Source: Paracoccaceae bacterium
GTDB taxonomy: Bacteria; Pseudomonadota; Alphaproteobacteria; Rhodobacterales; Rhodobacteraceae
Assembly (NCBI GenBank): GCA_024742575.1
Contig: JANSYF010000014.1
Coordinates: 1 to 62,776, forward strand
Direction: 5' to 3'
DNA length: 62,776 nt
The position numbers and the translations under genes are program-made. The notes beneath the pieces are model-generated. The model was not told the origin of the DNA. It was given only the letters and a program-made list of their open reading frames with translations, and ran no database searches. This document shows, in pieces, positions 34,186-43,750 of the stretch (the stretch's first letter is position 1; the number at the start of each line of letters is the position of its first letter).

Positions 34186-35139
34186 TTAGCTGCTGGTTTT
34201 GCGGGCGTCCGGATGCAGTGCCGTGCCCAAGATGTGATCTGAGCGATGGATCACGTGCCCGGCCCCGCCCACGATCAAAGGATCGGGTGGTGTTGCGATA
34301 TCGAGATCCTTGCCCGGGTAGTCCAGCGTCGACAAAAAATGTCTCATGCAGTTCAGGCGCGCGCGTTTCTTGTCGTCGGATTTCACAATGGTCCACGGCG
34401 CGTCAGCCGTGTCGGTGTAAAAGAACATCGCCTCCTTCGCCTCGGTGTAGTCGTCCCACTTGTTCAGGCTGGCTTTGTCGATGGGCGACAGCTTCCACTG
34501 TTTAAGAGGATCGGTCTCGCGGCTGGCAAAGCGGCGTTTCTGTTCGGCCTGCGTGACCGAGAACCAGTATTTGTAAAGCCGTACACCCGACCGCGTCAGC
34601 ATGCGTTCGAAATCCGGCGTCTGGCGCATGAATTCAAGGTATTCACCCGGTTCGCAGAACCCCATCACCCGTTCGACCCCGGCGCGGTTGTACCACGACC
34701 GGTCATAAAGCACGATTTCACCGGCGGTGGGCAGATGCTCAATATAGCGCTGGTAGTACCATTGCCCGCGCTCCACATCGGTGGGTTTGTTCAAAGCGAC
34801 CACGCGCGCGGTGCGAGGATTGAGGTGTTCGGTAAAGCGTTTGATCGTGCCACCCTTGCCCGCAGCGTCGCGACCTTCAAAGAGCATGACGAACTTCTGA
34901 CCCGTGTCCTGTGCCCAAAGCTGCACCTTGAGAAGCTCTGCTTGCAGCGCGGCTTTCTCTTTTTCATAGGCACTGCGCGACAGGCGATTGCGATAAGGGT
35001 ATTTTCCAGATTCAAAGGCGCGCCGCACCTGATCAGCCGTGACAGCCGCCTGTGCCGAGGTCACCGGCACCGCTTCAAGCGCAGCTTTCGGTTGTGGTTC
35101 GATCTGGGCTTCGGGTGAAATAGCGGGTGATGACGGCAT
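34186..35139 (-). CDS. ppk2: Polyphosphate kinase 2 (PPK2 class I)
   Basis: A 317-residue kinase. The Walker A-like FEGRDAAGKGGTIKRF lies near residue 95 and the lid/Walker B region YDRSWYNRAGVERVMGF near 165. PPK2 uses polyphosphate to phosphorylate nucleoside diphosphates or monophosphates; the single-domain ~300-residue size fits class I. ATG 35139 is preceded by TTGGAGA, favouring it over an ATG four codons upstream. It is divergent from trpA. Confidence 0.93.
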   Translation of the reverse strand: MPSSPAISPEAQIEPQPKAALEAVPVTSAQAAVTADQVRRAFESGKYPYRNRLSRSAYEKEKAALQAELLKVQLWAQDTGQKFVMLFEGRDAAGKGGTIKRFTEHLNPRTARVVALNKPTDVERGQWYYQRYIEHLPTAGEIVLYDRSWYNRAGVERVMGFCEPGEYLEFMRQTPDFERMLTRSGVRLYKYWFSVTQAEQKRRFASRETDPLKQWKLSPIDKASLNKWDDYTEAKEAMFFYTDTADAPWTIVKSDDKKRARLNCMRHFLSTLDYPGKDLDIATPPDPLIVGGAGHVIHRSDHILGTALHPDARKTSS

Positions 35140-35291
35140 GCCGATCTCCAAATGTTAGGGCTGTCGATTCCACGCAATGTAACAGCCCTGTAAAAAGGTC
35201 TCTTTGACACGCATCAAAAACAGAACGCCCTGCCCCATTGATTTTCCCGCGCAACTCCGGCAATCGGGTCCGACCAGTTCAGGAGACCGCC

Positions 35292-36083
35292 ATGACCCGT
35301 ATCGACGCCAAATTCGCAGAACTGCGCAAAGCCGGCAAAAAGGCCTTTGTGTCATACGTGATGGCAGGTGATCCCGACTTCGACACGTCGCTCGAACTGG
35401 TCAAAGGTTTGCCTGCTGCTGGCGTGGACATCATCGAACTGGGCCTGCCTTTTACCGATCCGATGGCCGACGGCAGCACAATCCAACTTGCCGGTCAGCG
35501 CGCGCTTGAGGGTGGGATGACGCTGGACCGCACATTGGAACTGGCGCGGACCTTCCGGCAAGAGGACGACACAACGCCGATCGTGATGATGGGCTATTAC
35601 AATCCGATCTATTCGCGCGGTGTGGACCTGTTCCTGACCCAAGCCAAAGAGGCGGGCATCGACGGTCTGATCATCGTCGACCTGCCGCCCGAAGAAGACG
35701 ACGAGCTGTGCATCCCGGCGCAAGCGGCGGGGCTGAACTTCATTCGTCTGGCGACGCCAACCACCGATGACAAACGTCTGCCAAAGGTTCTGCAGAACAC
35801 GTCTGGCTTTGTCTACTACGTGTCGATCACCGGCATCACCGGCGCCGCCGAAGCACAGGCGACCGATGTTGGCCCCGAAGTGGCGCGGATCAAGTCGCAG
35901 ACAGACCTGCCCGTGATCGTGGGTTTCGGGATCAAGACCCCCGACGCCTCGCAGGCGATTGCCAGCGTTGCCGATGGTTGCGTTGTCGGCTCGGCCATCG
36001 TTGCGGAACTGGCCAATGGCAAATCGGTGAGCGACGTTCTGGCCTTTGTGAAATCCTTGGCAGACGGTGCGCATCGCGCCTGA
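35292..36083 (+). CDS. trpA: Tryptophan synthase alpha subunit
   Basis: A 263-residue TIM-barrel lyase that splits indole-3-glycerol phosphate to indole and G3[15 protein letters not shown] near 47-60 carries the catalytic Glu and Asp. The GFGIKTPDA and SAIV phosphate-binding segments are present near the C-terminus. Start at 35292 follows AGGAG. Its partner trpB lies 13 kb away on the opposite strand, an arrangement seen in Rhodobacterales. Confidence 0.97.
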   Translation: MTRIDAKFAELRKAGKKAFVSYVMAGDPDFDTSLELVKGLPAAGVDIIELGLPFTDPMADGSTIQLAGQRALEGGMTLDRTLELARTFRQEDDTTPIVMMGYYNPIYSRGVDLFLTQAKEAGIDGLIIVDLPPEEDDELCIPAQAAGLNFIRLATPTTDDKRLPKVLQNTSGFVYYVSITGITGAAEAQATDVGPEVARIKSQTDLPVIVGFGIKTPDASQAIASVADGCVVGSAIVAELANGKSVSDVLAFVKSLADGAHRA

Positions 36084-36152
36084 GCGGCGTCCCGGGCTCT
36101 GAACATTCTGCAGCTGACGGTTCCATTGGGCTCCTGATGAACCTGCGCGATC

Positions 36153-36614
36153 TCAATCCCGTGCCGCATCCATCCGTTTGCGCAAGCGCTCCAGCAGGGC
36201 GATCACTTCGGTGAGCTCTTCGCGACCCAGCGTGTCTGAAAATGCGCCGACATCCGGCGCAAGGCTTGCGATGGCGTCATCCCGAAACTTACGCCCCGCC
36301 TCTGTCAGCCAAACTTGTTTGCTGCGCGCGTCGTCCGGATTGGCACGCATTTCGACCAATCCGCGCTTTTCCAACCCAGCCAGCGTGTGGGTCATGCTGG
36401 TCTTGGGAACTTGAAACGCGCGGGCCAATTGTAAGGGCGTGCGCCCGTCCTCCACCCGGATCAGGTGGTTGATTACGGCGAATTGCGGCAACACCATACC
36501 ATCCGGCAGCCGCGCCTCAAAGGCGGCGCGGCTGAGTTGGTTGATGATGCCTATTTCGTTGAACAGTTGGAAATAGAGACCGTTCAGCTCTGGCGCAGCA
36601 TTTGTTTCAGGCAT
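36153..36614 (-). CDS. MarR family transcriptional regulator
   Basis: A 153-residue winged-helix protein: LQLARAFQVPKTSMTHTLAGLEKRGLVEMR near 58-88 is the recognition region, followed by the PDDARSKQVWLTEAG wing. It is the second gene of a leftward pair and overlaps the nitroreductase gene by 8 bp. An inverted repeat upstream of that operon is a candidate binding site, so it probably autorepresses the pair. Confidence 0.92.
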   Translation of the reverse strand: MPETNAAPELNGLYFQLFNEIGIINQLSRAAFEARLPDGMVLPQFAVINHLIRVEDGRTPLQLARAFQVPKTSMTHTLAGLEKRGLVEMRANPDDARSKQVWLTEAGRKFRDDAIASLAPDVGAFSDTLGREELTEVIALLERLRKRMDAARD

Positions 36615-37728
36615 TATTCGATGTTGGCCTCATCCGGGTTTCCAGCGGCCAGCGCGGTGTGCGCGGCGTTGCTGAAGCGTAGCCCAGAAGTCCCAGCATT
36701 TGAACAGTGCCGCCTAGAGGCGCATAGGCATCATGGATCGCCGCGTAAGGCCCGGCCATTTCCGGGTATTCCTGCAGCGCCTGACTGACCGGCCGAACAC
36801 CCAGCCCGGCGCCAGTGGCAGCAAGATTAAGCTGCAACCACCGCGCCCCGATGGAGATCTGATCTACCCGGCTGTTCCCGGCACTGGTCAGCAGAACCAA
36901 CCCGGCAGCCGAAGCGATGGCGTCCACTGTGCCCTGAATCGCGCCCTGTGCAGCCATCGTCGTCGGATCAAGCGATGCCTCGCGGGTCAGCAATCCCAAT
37001 CGGTTCAGCGACTCGAACATTGGCCCACCCAAGTCGATCCCGTCGGGCTGCGCGTTGATCTCTGCCTTGCCGATGCGCAAAAGGTCGATACTTTCCTTCC
37101 ACGCCTCAAAGGTTGCGGCCTCGATCAACCACGCCTCGGTCGCGAGGTCACGCAGGGCTTCGGCCTCGTCCCCTTGTGCCAGCAAATCGACGCGGGGTGT
37201 GATCGTGTCCATCGCCGTTACGTCAAGCAGACGGTCCGCGAACACCTCTTTATGCGACCGCCGCTCAAGGACATGCGCAAAAAGCGGATCGGGTTGCGCA
37301 GCACCTGCCACAAATCGGCACACCGCCACGGGGCCGTATTCGCCGTCGGGAAATAGGGTCTGGTCGATGCCGTAGCCTTCTTCGGCGGCCGCCATGCGCA
37401 TCAGATCCAAAAAACACCCCATGCCGATGGTCAATTGCCGGGCAAAGGGATCGGTCACGGGCAGATCGCGGGCGGGGTCCCGCCAAATGTGCACCGTGTC
37501 GTCGCCCACCAATTCGGCCTCCCACGGTTGGCGGTTATGCGGGTTTGGTGCCAGCAGCGCATAGGACATCGCACGCAGACGTGGATCGGGATATTGGCCC
37601 GCTCTGTCCCACGGCTCGAGAGCCTTGGCGGGGGTGCGGGTGGCGGCGAACAGGCCAAGGCCCGCGGAGGCGGCAACGACAGTGCCGCCCCCGATCAATC
37701 CAAGTGTTTTCCGACGGGAATAGGACAT
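36607..37728 (-). CDS. Acg-type FMN nitroreductase-family protein, Tat-exported
   Basis: A 373-residue protein. A twin-arginine signal SRRKTLGLIGGG at 3-15 with a hydrophobic stretch and a TRTPAKA end predicts Tat export. The mature part has the nitroreductase-like PNPHNRQPWEAEL near 60-72 and a late SIGARWLQLNLAATGAGLG, as in Acg (Rv2032) proteins of two-lobed nitroreductase fold. Acg proteins may sequester FMN rather than catalyse. It heads the operon with marR. Confidence 0.85.
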   Translation of the reverse strand: MSYSRRKTLGLIGGGTVVAASAGLGLFAATRTPAKALEPWDRAGQYPDPRLRAMSYALLAPNPHNRQPWEAELVGDDTVHIWRDPARDLPVTDPFARQLTIGMGCFLDLMRMAAAEEGYGIDQTLFPDGEYGPVAVCRFVAGAAQPDPLFAHVLERRSHKEVFADRLLDVTAMDTITPRVDLLAQGDEAEALRDLATEAWLIEAATFEAWKESIDLLRIGKAEINAQPDGIDLGGPMFESLNRLGLLTREASLDPTTMAAQGAIQGTVDAIASAAGLVLLTSAGNSRVDQISIGARWLQLNLAATGAGLGVRPVSQALQEYPEMAGPYAAIHDAYAPLGGTVQMLGLLGYASATPRTPRWPLETRMRPTSNNA

Positions 37729-37741
37729 GGGATTCTCCTTT

Positions 37742-37779
37742 TGGTTCGATATCGCACCATTTAGTACGACATCGAACCA
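37742..37779. promoter_or_regulatory. Inverted repeat, candidate MarR operator
   Basis: TGGTTCGATATCG (37742-37754) and CGACATCGAACCA (37767-37779) are inverted repeats matching at 12 of 13 positions around a 12 bp spacer. The site begins 13 bp upstream of the Acg/marR operon start and 103 bp from lldD, suiting repression of the leftward operon and perhaps of lldD. Confidence 0.5.
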
Positions 37780-37882
37780 GTCAACCCATAAGCGAAAATG
37801 TCATCAGGACAAAAATGCCGCGTTGCGCGTTTTGATCGACATTGGTAAAGAAAACTAACCAATACATCCGAAAGGCCGCGAT

Positions 37883-39049
37883 ATGCCCGTGATCACAGAA
37901 ATCGAAGACCTCCGCCGCATCTACAAACGCCGGGTGCCCAAAATGTTCTTCGACTACACGGAATCAGGCAGCTGGACCGAACAGACGTTCCGCGAGAACT
38001 CGTCTGACTTCGATAAGATCTACCTGCGCCAACGCGTGGCCATTGACATGGAAGGCCGCAAGACCGCCAGCAAAATGATCGGTCAGGATGTAGCTATGCC
38101 TGTTGCGCTGGCCCCGGTTGGCCTGACGGGGATGCAGCATTTCGATGGCGAGATCAAAGCGGCCAAAGCAGCAGAAAAGTTTGGCGTGCCTTACTCGCTC
38201 AGCACCATGTCGATTTGTTCGATCGAGGACGTGGCAGAGAACACGTCCAAGCCGTTCTGGATGCAGGTCTACACGCTCAAGGACGACGATTTCATGCAAC
38301 GCCTGTTCGATCGGGCTAAAGACGCCAAGTGCTCTGCAGCAATCATCACGGTTGATTTGCAACTGCTGGGCCAGCGCCACAAGGACCTTAAGAACGGGCT
38401 GAGCGCCCCGCCCAAGCTGACGCCTGCGTCGGTTGCCAACATGATGACCAAGGTGCATTGGGGTCTGGGCATGCTCCAGACCAAGCGGCGTTTCTTCGGC
38501 AATATCGTAGGCCACGCGAAGGGCGTCAAAGACCCCTCTTCGCTGTCCTCGTGGACCGCGCAGGCCTTCGACCAGTCGTTGAACTGGGACCGCATCCGCG
38601 AGTTCCGCAAAATGTGGGATGGACCGCTTATCATCAAGGGGATCATCGATCCGCGCGATGCGCTTGAGGCGCTGAATGTCGGGGCCGATGCCATCATTGT
38701 GTCGAACCATGGCGGGCGACAACTGGACGGCGCGCTGTCGTCAATCCGCGCTCTTGAGCCGATCATGGATGCAGTGGGCGACAAGATTGAAGTGCATCTC
38801 GATAGCGGCATCCGGTCTGGCCAAGACGTGCTCAAGGCGCTCGCGATGGGGGCCAAGGGCACCTATATCGGCCGCGCTTATGTCTATGGTCTGGGGGCAA
38901 ACGGGCAACAAGGTGTCACCGACGCGCTGAACGTGATTCACAAGGAACTCGAGGTATCGATGGGTCTGTGCGGGCGCACCGATGTGAATGCGCTGGACCG
39001 CGACATTCTGATGGTTCCCAAAGGCTTTGCGGGCGATTGGGACGCGTAA
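37883..39049 (+). CDS. lldD: L-lactate dehydrogenase (FMN, quinone-linked) LldD
   Basis: A 388-residue alpha-hydroxyacid dehydrogenase. Catalytic His lies in IIVSNHGGRQLDG near 275, and the DSGIRSGQDVLKALAMGAKGTYIGRA phosphate-binding end is typical. Length and the N-terminal RRVPKMFFDYTESGSW match LldD, which oxidises L-lactate to pyruvate and passes electrons to quinone. It is divergent from the Acg/marR operon. Confidence 0.9.
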   Translation: MPVITEIEDLRRIYKRRVPKMFFDYTESGSWTEQTFRENSSDFDKIYLRQRVAIDMEGRKTASKMIGQDVAMPVALAPVGLTGMQHFDGEIKAAKAAEKFGVPYSLSTMSICSIEDVAENTSKPFWMQVYTLKDDDFMQRLFDRAKDAKCSAAIITVDLQLLGQRHKDLKNGLSAPPKLTPASVANMMTKVHWGLGMLQTKRRFFGNIVGHAKGVKDPSSLSSWTAQAFDQSLNWDRIREFRKMWDGPLIIKGIIDPRDALEALNVGADAIIVSNHGGRQLDGALSSIRALEPIMDAVGDKIEVHLDSGIRSGQDVLKALAMGAKGTYIGRAYVYGLGANGQQGVTDALNVIHKELEVSMGLCGRTDVNALDRDILMVPKGFAGDWDA

Positions 39050-39063
39050 GGCATGCGAGATCG

Positions 39064-39126
39064 TCATCCTCGGGTTTGACACGGGATCTGATTGGCATAA
39101 GGCCCTCGGGTCAAACCCGAGGATGA
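39064..39126. repeat. 17 bp perfect inverted repeat, REP-like
   Basis: TCATCCTCGGGTTTGAC (39064-39080) and its exact complement (39110-39126) flank 29 bp. Near-identical CCTCGGG...CCCGAGG palindromes recur between genes in Rhodobacterales genomes as I recall them. It lies 15 bp after lldD, so it may also end that transcript. Confidence 0.6.
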
Positions 39127-39422
39127 GATATCTGAAACAAGAAGCGGCGCCGCCTTGTGGCCTGACCGTTCTCTTAACTTCCGGGGTCTCCCCCGTGACC
39201 TGTGCCCGTCTTGGGGCCTTTTGAAACCGGTTTCTCATGGTCGTCCCTGAAGGGGATCAAGAGAGTGTCAGTTCAAGTGTCGCGGCGTGGGAGTGACCCT
39301 ACCGCTCGATGCGCATCGTGGGTGGGGGTATGGCGCCGCATTCGTTAAGGTTTTGGAAACCGTGCGTGCGCTGGACGGTCTCTCAAAAGATCGTGTCACA
39401 TGGATTGCAAACCGTGTAACAG

Positions 39423-39461
39423 GCGCGATGCATCGCGCTGAACCGCATTTTCGAAAATGCG
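39423..39461. repeat. Two adjacent perfect palindromes
   Basis: GCGCGATGCATCGCGC (39423-39438) and CGCATTTTCGAAAATGCG (39444-39461) are separated by 5 bp. The second is centred on TTCGAA like the four palindromes at 50756-50848, so it may be the same type of element. Confidence 0.6.
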
Positions 39462-39513
39462 CGACCCTGTTTCCAAACGGGGTGGTCAAGCGTGTTCGAA
39501 AGGGCTTGCCGCC

Positions 39514-40671
39514 TCACACCCGCCGCAGGGCGATCCGGCTGAGCACAGGCAACAACACCAAGGTCACACCAAAAAGCAACGCCCCGACCACCATGAACGA
39601 CACCGCCAGCCCAAATCCTTCCGACAAAAAGCCCATCAACGGCGGGCCGATGAAGAACCCGGCATAACCCACCACGGAAATACGCGAAATCGCATGACTG
39701 CGGTAGCGGTTGGGCACCATGCGCCCGATCCACGCATAGGCCATTGGCGCCATAACCGACACGCCCAACCCAAGGATTGAGAAACCCAGATAAGCCACGC
39801 CGAGCGATGGTGCGGTGGCAGCGATGCAGGCACCGATCCCAGCCGTAACCGACGCCCAGCGGATCACCATCCGTTCGGACACCCGGTTTGCAACAACCTG
39901 CCCCGCCAAACGACCGATCGCCATGGTGATACCCAAGAGCGCCGGCCCCAACGCGCCCTGAGCCGCGCCGGCCCCAAGGTTGCGCTCAAGATGCAGTGCC
40001 GACCAGCCTTCGGTGGCCTGTTCCGACATGAAAGCGATCAGGATGATCATCCCCCCGGGCAAAAGCAGCGCCCATGGCAACGGTGCCACCTCGACCCCGT
40101 CGGCCTCGTGTTCGGCATCCGCGACTGGGGCAGCAAAAGCCTGTAGCATCAGCACACCGATCAACAGACCACCCCCGGTGAGAATAGCCGCCGGGCCAAA
40201 TCCGCCTTCACGGGCAAGGCCCGTGGCCAGCGCGCAGATTGCGTAGGCCACGGAAAACACCGCATGGTTCAGGTTCATCAGGCTACGCCCGACCTGCGCC
40301 TCAAGCGCGCTCACCCGCGCGTTCATGGCAACATCGAGCGTGCCCGAGGTCATCGTGACACCCAGCATCGCCAGCGTGAACATCACCCCATTGGTCGTGT
40401 GCCCCGGAAGCAGGGTCGCCACCGCAAGCAACGCCGTCAACACGCCCAGCGCCCGCGCGCCCAACCCGCGTTCGGCCAAAGGTGCGAGCCACATCGCCAT
40501 CACCGCCCCGATCGAGGTGATCAGCAGCGCCAGCCCGAACTGCCCGTCCGACAGCCCCACCTGCGGCTTGAGCACCGGAACAAGTGCCGCGAAGCTGCCC
40601 CAGAACACACCAACGGCGGCGAATCCGGCGGCGGGTCCGCGACTGATATAGAGGTCACGCAAAAGGTTCAT
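39514..40671 (-). CDS. MFS transporter
   Basis: A 385-residue, about 12-helix major facilitator protein. An N-terminal GFAAVGVFWGSFAALVP first helix, then MWLAPLAERGLGAR between helices 2 and 3, and a second-half repeat RLAGQVVANRVSERMVIR, are standard MFS features. ATG 40671 is preferred over 40722 because the extra 17 residues are not membrane-like. Substrate unknown. Confidence 0.88.
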   Translation of the reverse strand: MNLLRDLYISRGPAAGFAAVGVFWGSFAALVPVLKPQVGLSDGQFGLALLITSIGAVMAMWLAPLAERGLGARALGVLTALLAVATLLPGHTTNGVMFTLAMLGVTMTSGTLDVAMNARVSALEAQVGRSLMNLNHAVFSVAYAICALATGLAREGGFGPAAILTGGGLLIGVLMLQAFAAPVADAEHEADGVEVAPLPWALLLPGGMIILIAFMSEQATEGWSALHLERNLGAGAAQGALGPALLGITMAIGRLAGQVVANRVSERMVIRWASVTAGIGACIAATAPSLGVAYLGFSILGLGVSVMAPMAYAWIGRMVPNRYRSHAISRISVVGYAGFFIGPPLMGFLSEGFGLAVSFMVVGALLFGVTLVLLPVLSRIALRRV

Positions 40672-40842
40672 GCAGCATTCCGTGCCACGGCGCATTGCAT
40701 CGGTCCAGCCCACAAACGGCACATTACGGGCGGAATCTACGAACTAGGCTCTTGCCCTGCGTGGGAATCCGGTCTATCGCGCGGGCTTCACGCGGGGTGA
40801 CAGCCTTGGAGGCACCCTGCCCTTACATATTGGAGATATATC

Positions 40843-41490
40843 ATGGCTGGAGAGATTCCTGATCTCGAAGCTCTGGAACGGACGGGGACAGGCAAGGGCG
40901 CCGCTCGTCAGGCACGCCGCGACGGCATGGTTCCGGGCATTGTATTTGGTGGCGACACAGACCCGCTTCCGATCAACCTTCCGTTCAACGTGCTGCTGGC
41001 ACGTCTCAAGAAGGGCCGCTTCAAGTCAACGCTGTTCAACCTCAAGGTTGAAGGCCACGAAGATGTGCGCGTGATCTGCCGCGACGTTCAGCGCGATGTC
41101 GTCAAAGATTTGCCGACTCACGTTGACCTGATGCGCCTGCGCCGCACCACCAAAATCAACCTGTTCATCCCGGTTGAATTCATCAACGAAGGCGCGGCAC
41201 CCGGCCTCAAGAAGGGCGGCGTTTTGACGGCTGTTCGCCCCGAAGTCGAACTGGTCGTAACCGCTGGTGACATCCCCGAGAAGCTGACCGTCGATCTGAC
41301 CGGCCTGAACATCGGTGACACCGTGACGATTTCCGACATCACGCTGCCGGAAGGCACCAAGCCGACAATCGATCGCGACTTCGTGGTTGCGAACATTTCG
41401 GCTCCGTCGGGCCTGCGTTCGGCTGATAGCGACGATGAAGCAGAGACAGAAGCAGACGAAGTTCCGGCAACCGAGCAGTCCGAAGACTGA
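40843..41490 (+). CDS. rplY: 50S ribosomal protein L25 (CTC family)
   Basis: A 215-residue long-form L25 that binds 5S rRNA. The N-terminal L25 domain ([18 protein letters not shown]) is followed by the beta-barrel TL5-type domain (VPVEFI-like [10 protein letters not shown], then [18 protein letters not shown]). The C-terminus is acidic, as in alphaproteobacteria. A TTGGAGAT ribosome site precedes the start and a strong terminator follows. Confidence 0.96.
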   Translation: MAGEIPDLEALERTGTGKGAARQARRDGMVPGIVFGGDTDPLPINLPFNVLLARLKKGRFKSTLFNLKVEGHEDVRVICRDVQRDVVKDLPTHVDLMRLRRTTKINLFIPVEFINEGAAPGLKKGGVLTAVRPEVELVVTAGDIPEKLTVDLTGLNIGDTVTISDITLPEGTKPTIDRDFVVANISAPSGLRSADSDDEAETEADEVPATEQSED

Positions 41491-41516
41491 TCCTGCCAGA
41501 CCTTCCGCGTCTTTAC

Positions 41517-41550
41517 GGCCTCGCCCCTTTGGGCGGGGCCGTTTTCGTTT
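41517..41550 (+). terminator. Rho-independent terminator after rplY
   Basis: A 10 bp stem (GGCCTCGCCC with GGGCGGGGCC, one G-T pair), a CTTT-type 4-nt loop and then GTTTTCGTTT. It lies 26 bp after the rplY stop. Confidence 0.9.
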
Positions 41551-41620
41551 GGGGGCTATGCTCGGGAACGGAATGACCGTAGGGTTCAAGCATTGTTGTT
41601 GCTTATTTCGGGGTCTTATT

Positions 41621-42805
41621 GTGATCAGACCTTTTCTTCATGCGCTTTTCGTTTCGTTCGTGGTGGCGGCGGCTACAAGTGTTGCCAATGCCGAGACTCG
41701 CGTCGCGATCATCGACACCGCCTATGATACCCGCCCTTATCTTGACCGATTAAAAGAGCGCGGCGTGACCGTGATCGGTCGCTATTATGCGCGCTGCGAT
41801 CAACCGGAATACGGGCTGACGGAAAAGCGGCTGATCAACCAAGGGCGACCCAGTGATCCCAGCAGCGAAATTGCGCAGATGTTCGCCAAGGGGTTCGCGG
41901 TGCTGTCGGTCTACCAATATTACAGCAACACCCCGAACAAGTTTCGCGGCCAAAACCGCGATGGCAAAGCGTTGCCGGATGCCAATTGCAACTGGACAGG
42001 GGTTGGCCGCAGCGTGGAAGAGGAAGCGGAACTGGACGTACAGGCCGCGATCTCTCAGGCGCAGGCCTTGGGGCAACCGCGTGGCACGGCGATCTATTTC
42101 GGGGTGGATTTCAACTTCACCGATCAGGACCACGAAACCATCGACCTGATGACCCGTTATTTCAGGGTGATTAAATCGCGGATGGATGCAGCGGGATTTA
42201 GGACTGGGGCCTATGGCAGTGGCCACGCGCATCAGATCCTGCGGCAAGCCGGGCTGATCGAATACTCATGGATCTCGGCCTCGCGCGCCTTTTCTCGCAC
42301 CAGCGAATTTCACCGCTCGGGCGAATGGCACCTGTTCCAAAACCAGGTGGACCGGGAATGGTTCGGTAGCACCGGATCAGGCTGCACGCGGGGATTGCCG
42401 CTTGATACCAATGTGCAGAACATGTTTCAGGACGTGGATGTGGGGCTCTGGCGGTCGGGCGAAAGCTATATCGTCGATGAAGGCCGCACCTTTGACATCT
42501 TCGCAACTCGGCGCTTTGCCTGCGATGGCGATGCGGTGGTGCGGCGCGACAAGGGATCATCATCATCGGACGTGGCCCGCGTGACCGAATGCAAGGCTGG
42601 CAAGGCCAAAGCGCTTTCGCCCAAAATCGACTTTGCCAATGCAGCACGCGTGGGCGCGGCCACCGACACGCTGATCGAGGTCGATGTGGACGATGATGGC
42701 GAATTCGATGGCTGGACGCATCACAGCAACCTGACGGCGCATTTCGGTTACAAGCCAGACTGGATTTTTGAAACGGCCCGGCGCAACGCGACATCCTGCA
42801 ATTAA
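41621..42805 (+). CDS. Secreted DUF1906 (glycoside-hydrolase-like, Rv2525c type) protein
   Basis: A 394-residue exported protein if the GTG at 41621 is the start, which gives a clean signal peptide (IRPFLHALFVSFVVAAATSVANA). ATGs at 41558 and 41573 are possible but would put the hydrophobic core deeper. The DUF1906 domain covers about 25-240: AIIDTAYDTRPYLDRL, VIGRYYARC, AIYFGVDFNF and TGAYGSGHAHQIL, a TIM-barrel fold of GH25-like type seen in cell-wall proteins. A C-terminal part has several Cys and an EF-hand-like DVDDDGEFDGW loop near 350. It probably acts at the cell wall, possibly binding calcium. Confidence 0.78.
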   Translation: MIRPFLHALFVSFVVAAATSVANAETRVAIIDTAYDTRPYLDRLKERGVTVIGRYYARCDQPEYGLTEKRLINQGRPSDPSSEIAQMFAKGFAVLSVYQYYSNTPNKFRGQNRDGKALPDANCNWTGVGRSVEEEAELDVQAAISQAQALGQPRGTAIYFGVDFNFTDQDHETIDLMTRYFRVIKSRMDAAGFRTGAYGSGHAHQILRQAGLIEYSWISASRAFSRTSEFHRSGEWHLFQNQVDREWFGSTGSGCTRGLPLDTNVQNMFQDVDVGLWRSGESYIVDEGRTFDIFATRRFACDGDAVVRRDKGSSSSDVARVTECKAGKAKALSPKIDFANAARVGAATDTLIEVDVDDDGEFDGWTHHSNLTAHFGYKPDWIFETARRNATSCN

Positions 42806-42931
42806 GGCTGGCCTGCTTGACAGGCGGTTACACGGGCTGGCACAACCCGTTCAAGGGGCACGCGGATGCCTCGTGAGGCGACAGCCAAAGACCCGCATCC
42901 TTGAAACCTGTTTTATGGGAAGGATGCCGCT

Positions 42932-43750
42932 ATGGCCTCACCAACTGAAATCACCCCGACCCAACTTGCCCGGCTGATTGGAACACCTCTTGCCCCGGTT
43001 CTGATCGACGTCCGCATCGACGAAGACTTCGACGCGGACCCGCACCTAATTCCGGGTGCCATCCGGTATCGGTTTGAAGATATGGATCGCTGCGCAGAAG
43101 ACCTGCGCGGACGATCCGCGATTGTCTATTGCCAGAAAGGTCTCAAGATCAGCCAAGGTGCCGCTGCGCTTTTGCGCGTTCACGGCATCGCCGCAGAAAC
43201 ACTGGAGGGCGGGCATGTGGCATGGCGCGATGCTGGCTTGCCGATGGTCGCCGCTGCAAAGCTGCCCAAACCCCAAGCCAAGGGCTACAGTTTATGGGTG
43301 ACGCGTCACCGACCCAAGATCGACCGCATCGCCTGCCCTTGGTTGATCCGGCGTTTTGTGGACCCGAACGCGCAGTTCCTGTTCGTGTCGCCAAGTCAGG
43401 TGTTGAACGTGGCCGACAGGTTCGCAGCGACACCCTTTGATGTGGAAAATGTCTTTTGGAGTCATCGTGGTGACACATGCACCTTTGATACCATGATCAC
43501 GGAATTCGGGATCGGACACGAGGCATTGGACAGGTTGGCAACCATTGTGCGCGGCGCAGACACGGATCGACACGAGTTGGCACCGGAATCGGCAGGTTTG
43601 CTGGCGGCGTCGCTTGGACTGTCGCGCATGTACCGCGATGATCTGGAGCAGATGGAGGCGGGGTTTCTTCTGTACGACGCATTCTATCGCTGGGCACGCG
43701 ATGCGACAGGCGAAACCCATGACTGGCCCGGCGCAGGTGGCGCGGCATGA
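42932..43750 (+). CDS. chrB: Chromate resistance protein, rhodanese-ChrB fusion
   Basis: A 272-residue protein. Residues 1-105 are a rhodanese domain with the active Cys in VYCQKGLK near 68. Residues about 118-260 form the ChrB C-terminal domain (WVTRHRPKIDRIACPWLIRRFVDP, later TFDTMITEFGI and YDAFYRWARD). Such fusions accompany chromate transporters and may sense or reduce chromate; exact action is unsettled. ChrA overlaps its stop by 4 bp, so they form an operon. Confidence 0.88.
   Translation: MASPTEITPTQLARLIGTPLAPVLIDVRIDEDFDADPHLIPGAIRYRFEDMDRCAEDLRGRSAIVYCQKGLKISQGAAALLRVHGIAAETLEGGHVAWRDAGLPMVAAAKLPKPQAKGYSLWVTRHRPKIDRIACPWLIRRFVDPNAQFLFVSPSQVLNVADRFAATPFDVENVFWSHRGDTCTFDTMITEFGIGHEALDRLATIVRGADTDRHELAPESAGLLAASLGLSRMYRDDLEQMEAGFLLYDAFYRWARDATGETHDWPGAGGAA

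Larger units (their letters stand above)
39050..39513. other. Gene-free stretch rich in inverted repeats between lldD and an MFS gene
   Basis: 464 bp with no credible gene. It holds several palindromes: an inverted repeat at 39064-39126, and short perfect palindromes at 39223-39234, 39423-39438 and 39444-39461. It separates convergent genes, so the structures may terminate transcription. Confidence 0.6.
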
